Shown here one piece after another: positions 30,368 through 42,496 of a stretch of DNA of 64,000 bases. Source of the DNA: Isoetes taiwanensis (Eukaryota; Streptophyta; Lycopodiopsida; Isoetales; Isoetaceae). The notes below the pieces were generated by a model. That model saw nothing but the letters and a program-made list of their open reading frames with translations. It made no database searches and was not told the origin of the DNA. Numbering within the stretch: the stretch's first letter is position 1; the number at the start of each line of letters is the position of its first letter. The stretch spans positions 6,354,432-6,418,431 of the forward strand of contig JAJEKV010000062.1 in assembly GCA_021234155.1 (NCBI GenBank), in the 5' to 3' direction. Both the position numbers and the translations under genes were made by a program.

Positions 30368-32499
30368 AATCCCCTTTGAATTATTCGCTGGTGTAAGATA
30401 TGCAATGGTAATGGAAGACGACCTAATCGGCGCCAAAGGCATTGCACAGTTATTGCAAAGGCATCGATTTCTACCCCAAATCCACAGCTGGCCGATTCAC
30501 TTCACTCCGGCACAAAGCCTAAGGTATGTGCGATTCCATTTGGGTCAGATATCTGCTTTTCGGTGGTGTAAGCGCCTTAAAGCCATAATAGGTATGACCG
30601 GCTTTGATTAGATCTGCTAGATTTCCCGCGTTTAGCACTGCCAATGAACAGTCTGGTTTAAGGACCATGTTTGAATCAAAATACGATTCTGAGGACAGCC
30701 CTTGTAGCACTGGATCAGATAACCCATTCTGGGAGGAAGAAGCACGCTGGGCTTTAGAAAACCCTGGATATTCATCTGATGAACTAAGCATAGATTTACA
30801 GCTGAGCAAAGAAGATATGGCACAAAAACGTGCTCTAAGTGATACACTAGATGCTGTTGTAAACAAGGAAGTCAGTGGAAAGGATAGGCAAATCCACAAA
30901 GGCAACAAGCAGAGTTACTATTCTTCTGCTAGCCATGTTCCTGAAACACAAGATGAGGATTATGGTGATGATGCAGACGATAATCAGGTCTGATTGAGTT
31001 CTTGAATGTTCTTAATCATAACTTAAACTCCCTTTCCTTGCTAGTATATTAATATCAAACCCCTTGGGCTCCTATACGGTTGAAGCAGATGATACATCTT
31101 CCTGTAGTATACTGACAATATATGAGGAGAGCTTTACCAAGTTTCAGAGCTGTTCTTGGCTCGTATGCCAAATAGTAATGTGGTTTTTTACTTAGTTCAA
31201 ATGATTTCAATTGGTTTCTCCTACTGTTTTAGTTACTTTAACGACTGATTTATCACCATTTGAATGAAATACTTTTTACAGTCCATTCTTCTTGTGTTTT
31301 CTAACTAATGGGCAAAGGGGATACAAATGGTGACCGGTGATAAACCGAGAAGCCAATTGTACCTTCTGGCCCTTGCTATATTACCATTTTCATGCTAATA
31401 TAGTATTGGTTGGCTGCAGGTACCAAGCTTCTCTTCCCTTTGTTTTTCCTTTGTCTATCTTATTGGATTAGCAGAAGTTTGGACTCGGATTATAACGATT
31501 GGTCAGTTGTTGAAGATACCATTCGTGGTTGTATTTTCTAAATGCTACAGTTCAGGGAAGTTGTAGCGACTCTCTTCAAAGTTTATTATATGCACTCTAT
31601 ACTACACGGCATCTTTATCTAGGCCAGGTTTTCTTTACGTAGCTTTATGCTAAGACTTCTGAAAGCACAGTGCTTATCTCTCCTAAGATATTTATGCTAC
31701 ATAAAATCATTGCTGCCATAGGCCTATTTTTGAACTTGAAACTCTGTTTTTTGCAAGTACCCAGAAATTATGTTTTGTATACTGTGTTTTCTGCTGTAAG
31801 TTCAATTCTGGAAGCTTATCATTATACCTGAAGCATGTAGCAGCTGGTTTTTACACTTGAGTTTTTGTCTACCATAAAGGGTGTCTTGTTTTACCATTCC
31901 ACTTATAGCTTAAATGCCTGAATGAATTGGTTTAATAGAAAATTTGGAAACTTTCACTTCAACATCAGTTTATTCGTTTAAAGGATTTTTCTAGTTCATA
32001 ATGGTGTATTTAAACTATCTAAGAGCAGACTTAGCATAAAGTAAATAAAGGTTAAAAATAAACATAAACATAGCCTATCTAGACGCTTAAATTCTTTAAA
32101 GGCTTATGTCTGAATATAAATAAAAGGTTTCTCAAGTCCTCTGTCTTAAATAAACTGTCTCCCACGTCCTCTATCTTATACTTGGAATATGAAGGCTGAC
32201 TGGATACATAACAGGAGATAATGTTTTCTTAGTCCTATTCTCTTTGTACATTTGCCTGTTAGTATGCAGTTTGATATACATTGATCAGTTGTAAGTATTT
32301 ATTACCGTTTGTTGTTCCCATGGTCTCTACTTCAAGGATAACATTTATTTACTCGATGTCTTGGTTTGGAAGTACCATTCTAGACTTGTCTAGATGTGGA
32401 ATGATAATACTGCCTTTAGGGATTGACCTTGGCAGATGTCTTGCTAGTTGACTGATGTCAAGGCTAGCAATGGCTGGGTTTTTTTTTTTTTTTTTTTTT
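30368..32499 (+). repeat. diverged solo terminal repeat R0 of the retroelement array
   Basis: This block lies directly upstream of R1a and ends, like R1 and R2, in a T run (32480-32499) that joins the next ATTAG start. It follows the same plan. A 5' exon ends in ...NQ/GTCTGA (30405-30990), against ...NQ/GTTTGA in R1. A GCAGGTAC..GCTTCTCTTCCC motif near 31420 aligns with GCAGGTAACGGGATTTCTTG in R1 and GCAGGTAACCAGGTTTCTTG in R2. I read it as a third subfamily of the same terminal repeat; sequence similarity is low outside these landmarks. Confidence 0.45.
30604..30993 (+). CDS. acidic ORF, probable 5' exon in R0
   Basis: A frame of about 129 codons, rich in Ser, Asp and Glu (MFESKYDSEDSPCSTGSDN, then FWEEEARWALENPGYSSDEL), ends ...DDADDNQ and runs into a GTCTGA donor-like site and a stop at 30991. 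No domain is recognised. Its place and ending resemble exon 1 of element 1. Confidence 0.4.
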   Translation: MIRSARFPAFSTANEQSGLRTMFESKYDSEDSPCSTGSDNPFWEEEARWALENPGYSSDELSIDLQLSKEDMAQKRALSDTLDAVVNKEVSGKDRQIHKGNKQSYYSSASHVPETQDEDYGDDADDNQV

Positions 32500-34441
32500 A
32501 TTAGTAAGATTTATTGGATCCTAGTAGCATAAGTTTTTATTAGCTTATAAATTTGAAGGGTTGTGCTTTAGCCAGTATTGTAAATTTCATAATTGGGTTT
32601 AACATATTAAGGAAGGTGCAGGAATTTGGTTGCACCTATTGGGCAAGGTGGCCTCATTTAGACCTTGGAGCACGAGACCAATAAGAAGTGTTAAGGTTGG
32701 TATTATTATTATATTGTCTTAAATTAATTCTTAAGAAAAAACCTAATAGGAAGTTAGGGTTACGAAAAAAGCTCTGGTAGTGAACTCCGGGTATGGCAAA
32801 AGATCTTAACGGAATTGGTTGACAGCCGTGTACTGGACTCCAGGTGAGAGCCAGACTTGCAAATCTAGAACAGTCGGTATCTGGGACTGTAAGGATTCGT
32901 GGAAAATGGCCGGTAAATTGGGTTTTTATAAGGGTCTTTGTGTTCCTTGTAATGCCTATGATTTTGTCTTGTCGCTCAATGTGATTGTTAGCTTGCTGGT
33001 TGTCATGGGCCGGAAGAAGGGTGATCTGAACATGACAACAAGGAGGAGGTTGGAAGAGGAGAAATCCAAAGCTAATAAAAAGGCTAAGTCCTTTTCGTTC
33101 CACAAAACCGTGGTGATTCCGCCATAGGGGATTACGGTCGTGCAAACATCCGTAAAGCGGCAGACTAGTGGCATTGGTGTTGATTATGTATGCAATTCCT
33201 TGTCTGTTGGTATGATCAATGAAAGTGTTGAGAATATGGGGAATGTAATTGGCTTGGGCCATGATTGTGCTGATGATGGAGACAAGATCCATGGTGGCCA
33301 GATAGCAAAGGAAAAGACCTCGGATCTGTCACAGCAGGCTGATGGACAGCCTCAAACAAACCAGGTTTGACAAATAGGTTAATATTGTGAATTATGCTTA
33401 TCTTAAAAGAATTTTTGTATGGGATATGGGCTTGGTAAAATGAGCTTGGGTGTATGGCTTGATTTATGAGATTCTATTGGATAAAATAGATCATAAAGAA
33501 AAGGTTAACAATCCTGTCAAGATGAGTAGATCTGAAAATGTGTTGGTTGATCTACTAAGCAGATTAGGAAAATAAACATGTTATTACAAATTCAGTAGGT
33601 ATAAGGGTTTATTATGTTTATGGTTCTGGTATAATTCCGCTGGGATATGATTTTACAAGTAAGGGTAACTTTGGGAAAGGACCTTGAAGTTGCGGTCATA
33701 AACAGGGGTGGCATATTGCATTGGTTTTCTTAGTTTAACTTTGGCTCATACTAATGAAATAAGTTTATGTTTACATTGTTTGGATACAAGGTTTTTTCCA
33801 TAATTCTAGAACAGGCAGCTTAATAATGATGTGATCTCCCATGTTATCAACATGTTTAAGGAGTGAGAAGCTTATGATTAATATTATACATGCAATGGTA
33901 TAGCATGTTTTAAATTGATCTGTTATCTTATATTTTTACAAGTTTAAGTGAAGGGTGATGAACCCAAGAAATCTGTAGCTTACGTGGGTCCCTTGTCCGG
34001 GTTACCAAGTCTATTGCTAACTTTGGCATGGTTGGATGCAGGTAACGGGATTTCTTGCTCTTAAGCTTGTTTTCTCCCATTCTTTCGATTTGGATAAGTC
34101 TACAGCAGTTACAATCATTGTCATCAAGGAAAATTCGTGAAATCTTTATTTGTATTTTAATTGGCATGTGGTTTTGGTTAAAATTCCCTACGGATAATGA
34201 TTCTTTTTATGTAAATTAGAACTTCGGAATTTAGAAATTATGAACAGGTTTATATGAATAAAGAAAGTGCTCTGTTTTTTCCAAGTATTACATATTTTGG
34301 TTCTTGTAGCCTTATTAAGGCCTAAACTAAATATCACCTGATTTAGTTTAGGACTGCTAATTGTACCTGGAAAATGTTCTTGTATAAGATCATTTAAAGG
34401 TAATAAAGTCTGTTTGTTCAGAGTAAAAAGGTTTTTTTTTT
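32500..34441 (+). repeat. terminal direct repeat R1a
   Basis: Matches R1b closely along its full length; most differences are at CAG/CTG sites. It contains a 5' exon and the first 1.08 kb of an intron. Confidence 0.9.
33007..33364 (+). CDS. element 1 ORF1 exon 1 (basic N-terminus)
   Basis: Starts MGRKKGDLNMTTRRRLEEEK and ends ...QPQTNQ/GTTTGA. The donor at 33365 and an acceptor TTTTGTAG at 34542 would remove 1178 bp and join in phase 0 to the long internal frame. R1a has a frame break near 33124; the corresponding R1b sequence is open longer through the same spot, though it breaks a little later. The basic start suggests nucleic-acid binding. The copy in R1b (39058 onward) has no exon 2 downstream. 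Confidence 0.55.
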
Positions 34442-34542
34442 CCAATATTCAGTTCCTTAGTTATACTAGGGACCTTAATATGGCTATTTCATTAGGCAGG
34501 TGTACATACTTATTTTACTGACCTTTGGGAAATATTTTGTAG

Positions 34543-36126
34543 GTCTTAACAAGAAAAGGGAATGTTGATTTGGAAACAGAAAGTCATTGGATAAAAGAGC
34601 TGATTCTACTCAAGTATAATGAAGGGCGGATTGACAGTCCAAATATGGCGGTTCAAACTATCATTGCATGTATAAGGAATAAAGAAGTTCACTCATACAT
34701 TTTATTCAAAGAGGTAAACTTGGTAGACAAAAATAAATCCCTGGTCACTTTTTTGGGTTTTAATGGTTGGTTCAAGCTTTACCAACAGTTGAAGAAATTC
34801 AACTTTGAGTCTACTAAAAGCAAGGAATGGATAAATAACATATATGCAGAAGTTGATTCCATTTTTTTCAAGAGAACTGTTCTTGAGGATAGTATGGCAA
34901 AGGTTTTTATGGAAGGCCTTACTGCCCTTGAATCTGCCAATGATATTAGTTCCTCCTTTGAAGATGATTCCACCATTATCACTGATGAAAAGCAAGATGT
35001 TGGTGGAGAATGTCTTTTTTCAGACAAAGATCTCACTGAACCAGATGTTTTCCAGTTTGACATGGAAGAGGAAGCATATACTGAAAATATACAGGCTGCC
35101 ATGTTCACTAATGAAGGTGATAGTGTACATAATCTCAACCTTGGAAATTCATCTTGTTTCCCTGTTATTACTGAACAGACAGTTGAGTGTTACAGTGCTG
35201 TTTATGAACATGCCATTTGGAGGAGCCAAAATTTTGGAGCGCTTGCTCCAATTAATTTGGATACTTGGGTTGCTTTGGCTGGTATTACGAAGGATGAGAT
35301 CAAAGCTGCAAATCTAGCTGCACACAAAATGGAAAAGTATTTTGCAAAGATTGATAAGGATATCCCCTTTGATATGGACTTCTTTCAGCAGCCTTGTATT
35401 AAGAATAATGGTATACAGATTCGTCAAAAGGGCCATATGGCATACCCAAATTTAGACAGGGATGATTTCTATTTAAAGCGTATTTGGAGAACCCATTGCC
35501 CGTATTTCACTTGTAAGTGTGATAAAAATCTGAAAATGTTGAAGAAAAAAGAAGAGAAGTGTAATAGTGGGATTATATGGTTTGACCATGGTTTGTGGTT
35601 CCTCTTAAACAATTTGGAAATGATTTTTCTAGATTCATCTCCTCTTGCAAAAATGGTTTCACTTACCAAGTACATAAATGGATCATTAAGGCCTGCTGTC
35701 TTGGCTTACATTTCTTATTTGGAGGTCAGAAGGGTGATGTTGGAAATGACATCTCAGTTTGCCAAGACCCCAAACTCCAATCTTAAGGCAGTGTTTGGCA
35801 ATGATAAAATGGCGGACATTGTTGAAAAAATGATCAAACCTCTGAGTTTTATGAAGCTCCAGAATTCTGGTACCAGACCTACATTCAGTGCAAAAACTTA
35901 TTCTTGGAGTGGACAATCCATTGGAATTGCTAAGTGTAAGGTACCCAGGATGCCTCCCAGAATTATGTCAGATCCTAATATGCAGCCTGTCACACCTGTT
36001 CCAAATGCCATGAGTTGCAATCAGAATGAAGATTACTCAGTTACTAAGGGTGGTAATAAGGTTGTTTCCTTGAGTGAAGCTTCCCCTCTCAACCTGGAAT
36101 ATCAATTTGAGAAGGTTGATGGATAA
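34543..36126 (+). CDS. element 1 ORF1, main exon, unknown protein
   Basis: An open frame of 527 codons from the splice acceptor. Near the start SHWIKELILLKYNEGRID is echoed in element 2 (NKWIKELVLVKYHSDS). The middle is acidic (SSFEDDSTIITDEK). The C-terminal third has a small Cys cluster (HCPYFTCKC, then EEKC) followed by hydrophobic helices (SSPLAKMVSLTKYINGSL). No known domain is recognised. Position before the RT suggests a Gag/ORF1-like or N-terminal RT-accessory role. The frame is intact, unlike most in this window. Confidence 0.7.
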   Translation, partial: VLTRKGNVDLETESHWIKELILLKYNEGRIDSPNMAVQTIIACIRNKEVHSYILFKEVNLVDKNKSLVTFLGFNGWFKLYQQLKKFNFESTKSKEWINNIYAEVDSIFFKRTVLEDSMAKVFMEGLTALESANDISSSFEDDSTIITDEKQDVGGECLFSDKDLTEPDVFQFDMEEEAYTENIQAAMFTNEGDSVHNLNLGNSSCFPVITEQTVECYSAVYEHAIWRSQNFGALAPINLDTWVALAGITKDEIKAANLAAHKMEKYFAKIDKDIPFDMDFFQQPCIKNNGIQIRQKGHMAYPNLDRDDFYLKRIWRTHCPYFTCKCDKNLKMLKKKEEKCNSGIIWFDHGLWFLLNNLEMIFLDSSPLAKMVSLTKYINGSLRPAVLAYISYLEVRRVMLEMTSQFAKTPNSNLKAVFGNDKMADIVEKMIKPLSFMKLQNSGTRPTFSAKTYSWSGQSIGIAKCKVPRMPPRIMSDPNMQPVTPVPNAMSCNQNEDYSVTKGGNKVVSLSEASPLNLEYQFEKVDG

Positions 36127-36348
36127 ATAACTGGACAGTAAAGTCCTATGCGAAAAATATATGTATTTTTTGTCTTACCAGCTTTGGTTTTTGATATTTA
36201 CCAATGCTGGTCTCATATATATGAAAAACTTACTATTGCCATTTGGCCTTATTCATTTAAACCTGTTTTTTGTGGTTTTAAAATTTTGCTATCAAAGTTA
36301 CAGTTTGGTTGGTATTTAAACATGGACCTAACTTTGGTTATCTATTAG

Positions 36349-38421
36349 GTTAATGTTGACAAAACAAGACGGATTGTCAAAGATATCAACCTGAAGAGGC
36401 ATCTGACTCTAGTAAAATAACAAAAAGAGGCATGTATTGTACATTTTACATTTTTTTCGAAAGCCCTTGACAGATTCAAGATTAAAAGAATTTTCCATAC
36501 TGTTATGCATGAAGTATTAAATGACAGGGGCACTGAATTGGTCAATAAAACCACGTTTGCCTGGAGATACATAGACCAGGTCAGAAATAAAGTTTGCAAA
36601 CCCTTCAAGGTATTTGCTGAAGGATCTCTTAATCATTGTCCTTGTAAAAATCCTAATCTAAGTAGGTTTCTGGATCCTTTGATTGGGCATATCAGAACCA
36701 CTAATTTGGACATAATCCATTGTAAAAATTTGAGAAAAGCATTTGAATGTGGGCTTAACCATATTCCTGAAGATGGCTTGTCAGTCCAAGACTTCATGGT
36801 TGACTTTAGTAAAGCTTGTCAGCAGTTCATAAACATACACAGGTTTCAACTTCTGGACTTGACAGATTGGGATTTACAGAATATATGTGGTATGTTGGAA
36901 CATTTGGCTCATGTAGAAATCACAGATTTCAAGGCAAATTTGGATCCCAAAAGGTTTTTATGGAAGGATCCTGATGTAAAGAAGAACCTTATATGACTCA
37001 ATCATAATCTGTTTGTAACTGAGTTAGATAAGGCCAGTAACAATGCTGCTTTTATTTGTCCTTATCATATTGCTGAAGCAGCAATTAATAGGCTGAATGG
37101 GGATGACTTCCAGAAATGTTTGGAAAGTCCTAATGACATAAAAAAATCCTGTGCCAAGGATATTTCTGCTTTTATTGGAAATGAGCACATGGGGTCTTCA
37201 AAATTACCATATCTTATGGCAATCTACAAGGCCCATAAGTTGGAGTATAGATGGATAACTAATGCAAACTCAACTGTGTTTTCTGAAATCTCAAACCTTA
37301 TTACTGGAATACTTAACCAGTGTATACAAATATGGCCCAGTATTTGCCATAAGAAAACTGCCAGACTAAGACTATGGGGTCAGAATAAAGTAAATCCATG
37401 TTGGATTATCAATTCGGTGTATGATATAGTATTAAATCTGCCTTTGAAAATTTATGATGTATGTTCAGTGGACATCACCAAATGTTATGAAACAATCCCG
37501 CTGAATGGGGCTGAAGGTATCATAGAAATTATTAATGACATTGTGGATATGACATGGGAACATCAAATGATGGAGGCAAGATTGTTTGACTTGATTTACA
37601 AGTTTTAAAATGATGAAGTCTGTGTAAAATGGGTAAGATCAGCAAAGGACAAAATATTTGTCAGTTGGACATACATAGATAAGGAAACTTTTAAAGCAGT
37701 GAACAATTGGCTTTTAAGCCATTGTTTCTTACAGATGGGTAACAAAGTCTGGAGACAAATCAGGGGAATCCCTATGGGCTTTTCATGTAGCCCTGCTTGG
37801 TGTGTATTATATTTGGCATGGTACGAACTGAGGTTTATCTTTAAATTGGCAAATGCAGGGAGAATTTCAGACATTTATAGGTTCAAGTATGCTGCCCGAT
37901 ATATCGATGATTTAAATATCATTAATGGTGGGAATCTAAGTGAGTTCTTTTCGAAAGAATCGGATATTACTATCTACAACATGGATGTGCTTGGCATTAA
38001 AGATGAAACTGTATATAGCAACAATGTGGGAAATGTTGGGATAGAATGCAACTTCCTGAATTTGTCCATACAGGTTATTGACCCTGACAGAGGTATATTT
38101 AGGATCTCGAGATATGACAAGCGATTGAAACTACCATTCAAGGTGTGCAAGTTTATCAAAGCTTGGAGCTGTAGACCATATGCACAGTCATCTAAAGTTA
38201 TTTTATCCCAAGTGCTCCCTTATTTGTACACGCATTCTGATGCAAAAGAGGCAGCTGAAGACATTATGGAATTAATGAATGAGTTCTGTCGAAATGGCTT
38301 TGCCAAAAAAGACATTACAAAAGGGATTTTACAGATTTTGCATAAAGAAGTTTTTCCTGGTCTGTTGTACAGGTTTGGAGACATGTTCCGAGAGCTTAAA
38401 AGATTAATGAGTATCCAATGA
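36349..38421 (+). pseudogene. Penelope/TERT-like reverse transcriptase
   Basis: One frame runs from an acceptor-like TCTATTAG at 36348 to the stop at 38419-38421, broken by in-frame stops at 36418 (TAA), 36994 (TGA) and 37606 (TAA). Motifs: a pre-palm segment VTELDKASNNAAFICPYHIA; motif A CSVDITKCYETIP (Asp codon 37471); motif B QIRGIPMGFSCSPAW (about 37760-37800); motif C RYIDDLNIIN (Asp-Asp codons 37906-37911). The IPMG..CSP and RYIDDL forms resemble Penelope-like and telomerase-type RTs rather than L1, copia or gypsy. Catalytic aspartates are intact. The protein ends soon after the thumb with no visible GIY-YIG nuclease. Confidence 0.75.
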
Positions 38422-38444
38422 GACTTTTATTGAACATAGGAAGG

Positions 38445-38490
38445 GTAGGACCTTGTGGTACAACAAGGTCCTACTCTCCTTGTTGTTACC
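38445..38490 (+). ncRNA. 3' H-type pseudoknot of element 1
   Basis: Stem 1 pairs GTAGGACC (38445-38452) with GGTCCTAC (38467-38474). Stem 2 pairs GGTACAACAA (38457-38466) with TTGTTGTTACC (38480-38490, one bulged T). The order is a-b-a'-b' with short loops, as in an H-type pseudoknot. It lies 24 bases after the RT stop and about 50 bases before R1b. Element 2 has the same fold with compensatory changes. Confidence 0.8.
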
Positions 38491-38548
38491 TTAAGAATTA
38501 TGCATAATTGCAAGGTCCCCCAACCTACGGATGGAGGAAGGGGTTTTT

Positions 38549-40495
38549 ATTAGTAAGGTTTATTGGATCCTAGTAGCATAAGTTTTTATTAGCTTATAAA
38601 TTTGAAGGGTTGTGCTTTAGCCAGTATTGTAAATTTCATAATTGGGTTTAACATATTAAGGAAGGTGCAGGAATTTGGTTGCACCTATTGGGCAAGGTGG
38701 CCTCATTTAGACCTTGGAGCACGAGACCAATAAGAAGTGTTAAGGTTGGTATTATTATTATATTGTCTTAAATTAATTCTTAAGAAAAAACCTAATAGGA
38801 AGTTAGGGTTCTAAAAAAAAAAGCTCCGTAGTGAACTAGGGTATGGCAAAAGATCTTAACGGAATTGGTTGATGTACCGTGTCTTGGACTCAGGTGAGAG
38901 CCGACTTGCAAAAAACTAGAACGATGGGGTATCCGGGACCTGTAAGGATTCGTGGAAAATGGCCGGTAAATTGGGTTTTTATAAGGGTCTTTGTGTTCCT
39001 TGTAATGCCTATGATTTTGTCTTGTCGCTCAATGTGATTGTTAGCTTGCTGGTTGTCATGGGCCGGAAGAAGGGTGATCTGAACATGACAACAAGGAGGA
39101 GGTTGGAAGAGGAGAAATCCAAAGCTAATAAAAAGGCTAAGTCCTTTTCGTTCCACAAAACTGTGGTGATTCAGGCCATAGGGGATTCTGGTGCAGCATC
39201 TGTAGCACCAGCAGCTAGTGGCATTGGTGTTGATTATGTATGCAATTCACCGGCCCGTTGGTATGATCAATGAAAGTGTTGAGAATATGGGGAATGTAAT
39301 TGGCTTGGGCCATGATTGTGCTGATGATGGAGACAAGATCCATGGTGGCCAGATAGCAAAGGAAAAGACCCGGATCTGTCCACGGCAGTCGATGGATGGA
39401 CCTCAAACAAACCCAGTTTGACAAATAGGTTAATATTGTGAATTATGCTTATCTTAAAAGAATTTTTGTATGGGATATGGGCTTGGTAAAATGAGCTTGG
39501 GTGTATGGCTTGATTTATGAGATTCTATTGGATAAAATAGATCATAAAGAAAAGGTTAACAATCCCTGGCCAAGATGAGTAGATCCGAAAATGTGTTGGT
39601 TGATCTACTAAGCGATTAGGAAAATAAACATGTTATTACAAATTCAAGTAGGTATAAGGGTTTATTATGTTTATGGTTTCGTATAATTCATTTGGGATAT
39701 GATTTTACAAGTAAGGGTAACTTTGGGAAAGGACCTTGAAGTTGCGGTCATAAAGCAGGGGGTGGCATATTGCATTGGTTTTCTTAGTTTAACTTTGGCT
39801 CATACTAATGAAATAAGTTTATGTTTACATTGTTTGGATACAAGGTTTTTTCCATAATTCTAGAACAGGCAGCTTAATAATGATGTGATCTCCCATGTTA
39901 TCAACATGTTTAAGGAGTGAGAAGCTTATGATTAATATTATACATGCAATGGTATAGCATGTTTTAAATTGATCATTATCTTATATTTTACAAGTTTAAG
40001 TGAAGGGTGATGAACCCAAGAAATCTGTAGCTTACCTGTCGTCCCTTGTCTGGTTACCAAGTCTATTGCTAACTTTGGCATGGTTGGATGCAGGTAACGG
40101 GATTTCTTGCTCTTAAGCTTGTTTTCTCCCATTCTTTCGATTTGGATAAGTCTACAGCAGTTACAATACTGTCATCAAGGAAAATTCAGGAAATCTTTAT
40201 TTGTATTTTAATTGGCATGTGTGGTTTTGGTTAAAATTTCCCTCTGGATAATGATTCTTTTATGTAAATTAGAACTTCTGGAATTTAGAAATTATGAACA
40301 GGTTTATATGAATAAAGAAAGTGCTCTGTTTTTTCCAAGTATTACATATTTTGGTTCTTGTAGCCTTATTAAGGCCTAAACTAAATATCACCTGATTTAG
40401 TTTAGGACTGCTAATTGTACCTGGAAAATGTTCTTGTATAAGATCATTTAAAGGTAATAAAGTCTGTTTGTTCAGAGTAAAAAGGTTTTTTTTTT
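38549..40495 (+). repeat. terminal direct repeat R1b
   Basis: Second copy of the 1.94-kb repeat, preceded by GGAAGGGGTTTTT and ending in a T run at 40486-40495. It carries exon 1 (MGRKKGDLNM...) and the truncated intron. Confidence 0.9.
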
Positions 40496-40936
40496 ATTAT
40501 CCTATTGTTTAAATTTGGTTTTTCCGTGGTGCCAAAAACTTTTTGGAATTTTTTCTTAATTTGATTTCTTAAGGTTTTGAGGGTTTTGGCCGCCGGGAAA
40601 AGATTCCGGTTCTCCAAAAATCGAGCATTTTCGTCATACTATGATTTCGAAATAGGCATTCTTGGGGCCGATGAATTATCCCCCAGTTTTCGTGGATTCT
40701 TATCTGGGATGGCTGAGTGAAGCTTCCATCCATGCACCATCCCTCGGGACATGCACCACGGCATGGAGACCAACGCTGTTATAGTTAGGGGCCGTGATAT
40801 TATGTTCATGTTTTTTATTCAGGGCCATAGCTTGCAGCAGGGATGCATTCAAGCTGATAATCTAGAGGTTGAAGCATAGTTTTATTATGGTTTTATTATG
40901 GTGAATTCGTATGGGTTGTGAATCAGTTTTTCTGCA

Positions 40937-41203
40937 GTGTTGATCCCGGCATGGGAGCTTCTGCGCTCTTCCACAGCCACGGCCACCGTTGAAGCACATG
41001 CCCCTCTTAGCCCTCTTGGAAAGGATCTTGGGCTACTATGCGGTGGGTATGGAATGTGCTTTCATTATGATTTGGAAATTTGGATTTCTGGATTATGCTC
41101 CCCCGATTTTTGCGGCATGGAGAGCATGAAAGACATGTGGTGTCTGAGCACTTGGGCCACTTTGATGCGACTTGGCGCATCTTGCAATGGTTGTCGCGGG
41201 TAA
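40937..41203 (+). pseudogene. open fragment inside the Helitron, origin unknown
   Basis: An 88-codon frame (LIPAWELLRSSTATATVEAH..., CSPDFCGMESMKDMWCLS) with GC content above its surroundings. I do not recognise it. It could be a captured exon or chance. Confidence 0.25.
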
Positions 41204-42496
41204 AACTTCCTATTTCATTTTTTACGTCTTTTACGTAGCATGATATAGTCCTTGACTGGATGTTTACATGGTATTCGACCTAAGAATTGTTCGAGCCGGG
41301 CATAAGTACGTTTCTATATTTGCATGGCAAGAACCATGTCGGTGTTAGTGGAATCCGTCTCCTGGCCTTCTGACAGATCTGCCACCTACATCACACAAGT
41401 GAGTAAGATTGAAACTCATTCAAACAATTATAATAAGTAAGAATAGCAAATTGTTTTCAAGTTATAGCCATCTTTAGATGCTGATGTCTTCTGAGAAAAA
41501 AGGTTAGGGAATTGATTGATTAGGGCAAAACAGTAAGCTGTTATGTAGGGGACAAAAACTTCTCAAGAAGTTTGTTTTCTAGATTTTAATTTTGTGGTTT
41601 TCTTTAGTTCATCTGTTTGCATCAATGCATGGTGATGACATATACTTCTTGGTTTGTAATAGAGCAACAGGTCCATAGTATGGTCATAATGTATCTGTAT
41701 GAGTCTTGAACAAGTTATTTACCTATTATTATGGTTAGTTGCCCTTTGAAATGTCTGCATGTTATAGGGACATGAACTCATTGACTGCATTTGAAGAGAG
41801 TATTATATAGATTCTAAATCCTCCTACTCTCGTTCGGATGACTGATTAGTTGTTCTATTTTTTACGGTGTTAAAAATCCTCTAATCGGAAGGATGAGATT
41901 GCGATTACAAGTTTATATCCAACTCCGATTTGCTCTATCTACCCATTGGTATCAATGAGGTACCCATCTTATGAATCTTGTGATTTGCTTTTTAAAAGCA
42001 AGCTTCTGTTCAAATGATAACTGCCTTTGTTTCAACTTTGTTTTCTGCTTCTTTTAGATGAGACACCAGCAAATACTATAAAAATACAATGAATAACAGA
42101 ATGTATTCTTTGAGACTTATTTTCAAAGTATTGAGAGTATATAACATGTGCTTCCTTTTGTGCTCTACATTTTTGTTGACAATCTTTTTTTCCTTTCTCT
42201 TTTGGGAGTTCAGGAGCACAAAAGCAAGTTAGTAGCTGAAGGGGCAATGGGCAGTTTGCATGCCGTAGTTCTGCTTTTTACATATTATAGGTAAGAGCCC
42301 TTACACAAATTTCAAATGGTGCCAATGTATGCAAGATGCAATTCTGTTGACAAACCCATTATTATGACTATTTTTCCAACCTCAAATATCTATCTAGCTC
42401 CAATCTTATTTGAGCGTTTGGAATCTGTGCATCCCATTTATTTATTGTATTCTAAACTGATGTTTATCCTAATGAATGTACTTGGCGTCTATAGAT

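Larger units (their letters stand above)
32500..40495 (+). mobile_element. element 1: Penelope/telomerase-like retroelement with terminal repeats
   Basis: Two direct repeats of about 1.94 kb (R1a 32500-34441, R1b 38549-40495) flank a 4.1-kb internal region with two long reading frames, the second a reverse transcriptase. The repeats start ATTAGTAAG after a T run and end AAAAAGG plus a T run, not in TG...CA. There is no primer-binding site or polypurine tract, so this is not an ordinary LTR retrotransposon. Pseudo-LTRs from tandem insertion and retained introns are known features of Penelope-like elements. No GIY-YIG endonuclease is visible. Confidence 0.75.

Noticed and set aside
30604-30993. 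Host gene exon
   Set aside because: It ends in NQ and a GTCTGA donor at the position matching exon 1 of element 1 and lies in a block with R-repeat landmarks, so a repeat-borne exon is more likely; kept at low confidence.
32421-32479. A second candidate pseudoknot before R1a (CCTTG/CAAGG and TTGCTAG/CTAGCAA)
   Set aside because: The stems are short and compete with a nested hairpin (TTGAC/GTCAA), and the spacing to the next repeat differs from the two supported pseudoknots.
33265-33330. Hammerhead-ribozyme core CTGATGA in R1a, since Penelope-like elements often carry hammerheads
   Set aside because: The core lies inside the exon 1 coding sequence, and no properly spaced GAAA with flanking stems follows.
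32500-40495. Element 1 as an ordinary LTR retrotransposon or DIRS element
   Set aside because: Its repeats do not begin TG and end CA, no tRNA primer site or polypurine tract is present, the RT motifs differ, and no tyrosine recombinase or integrase was seen.
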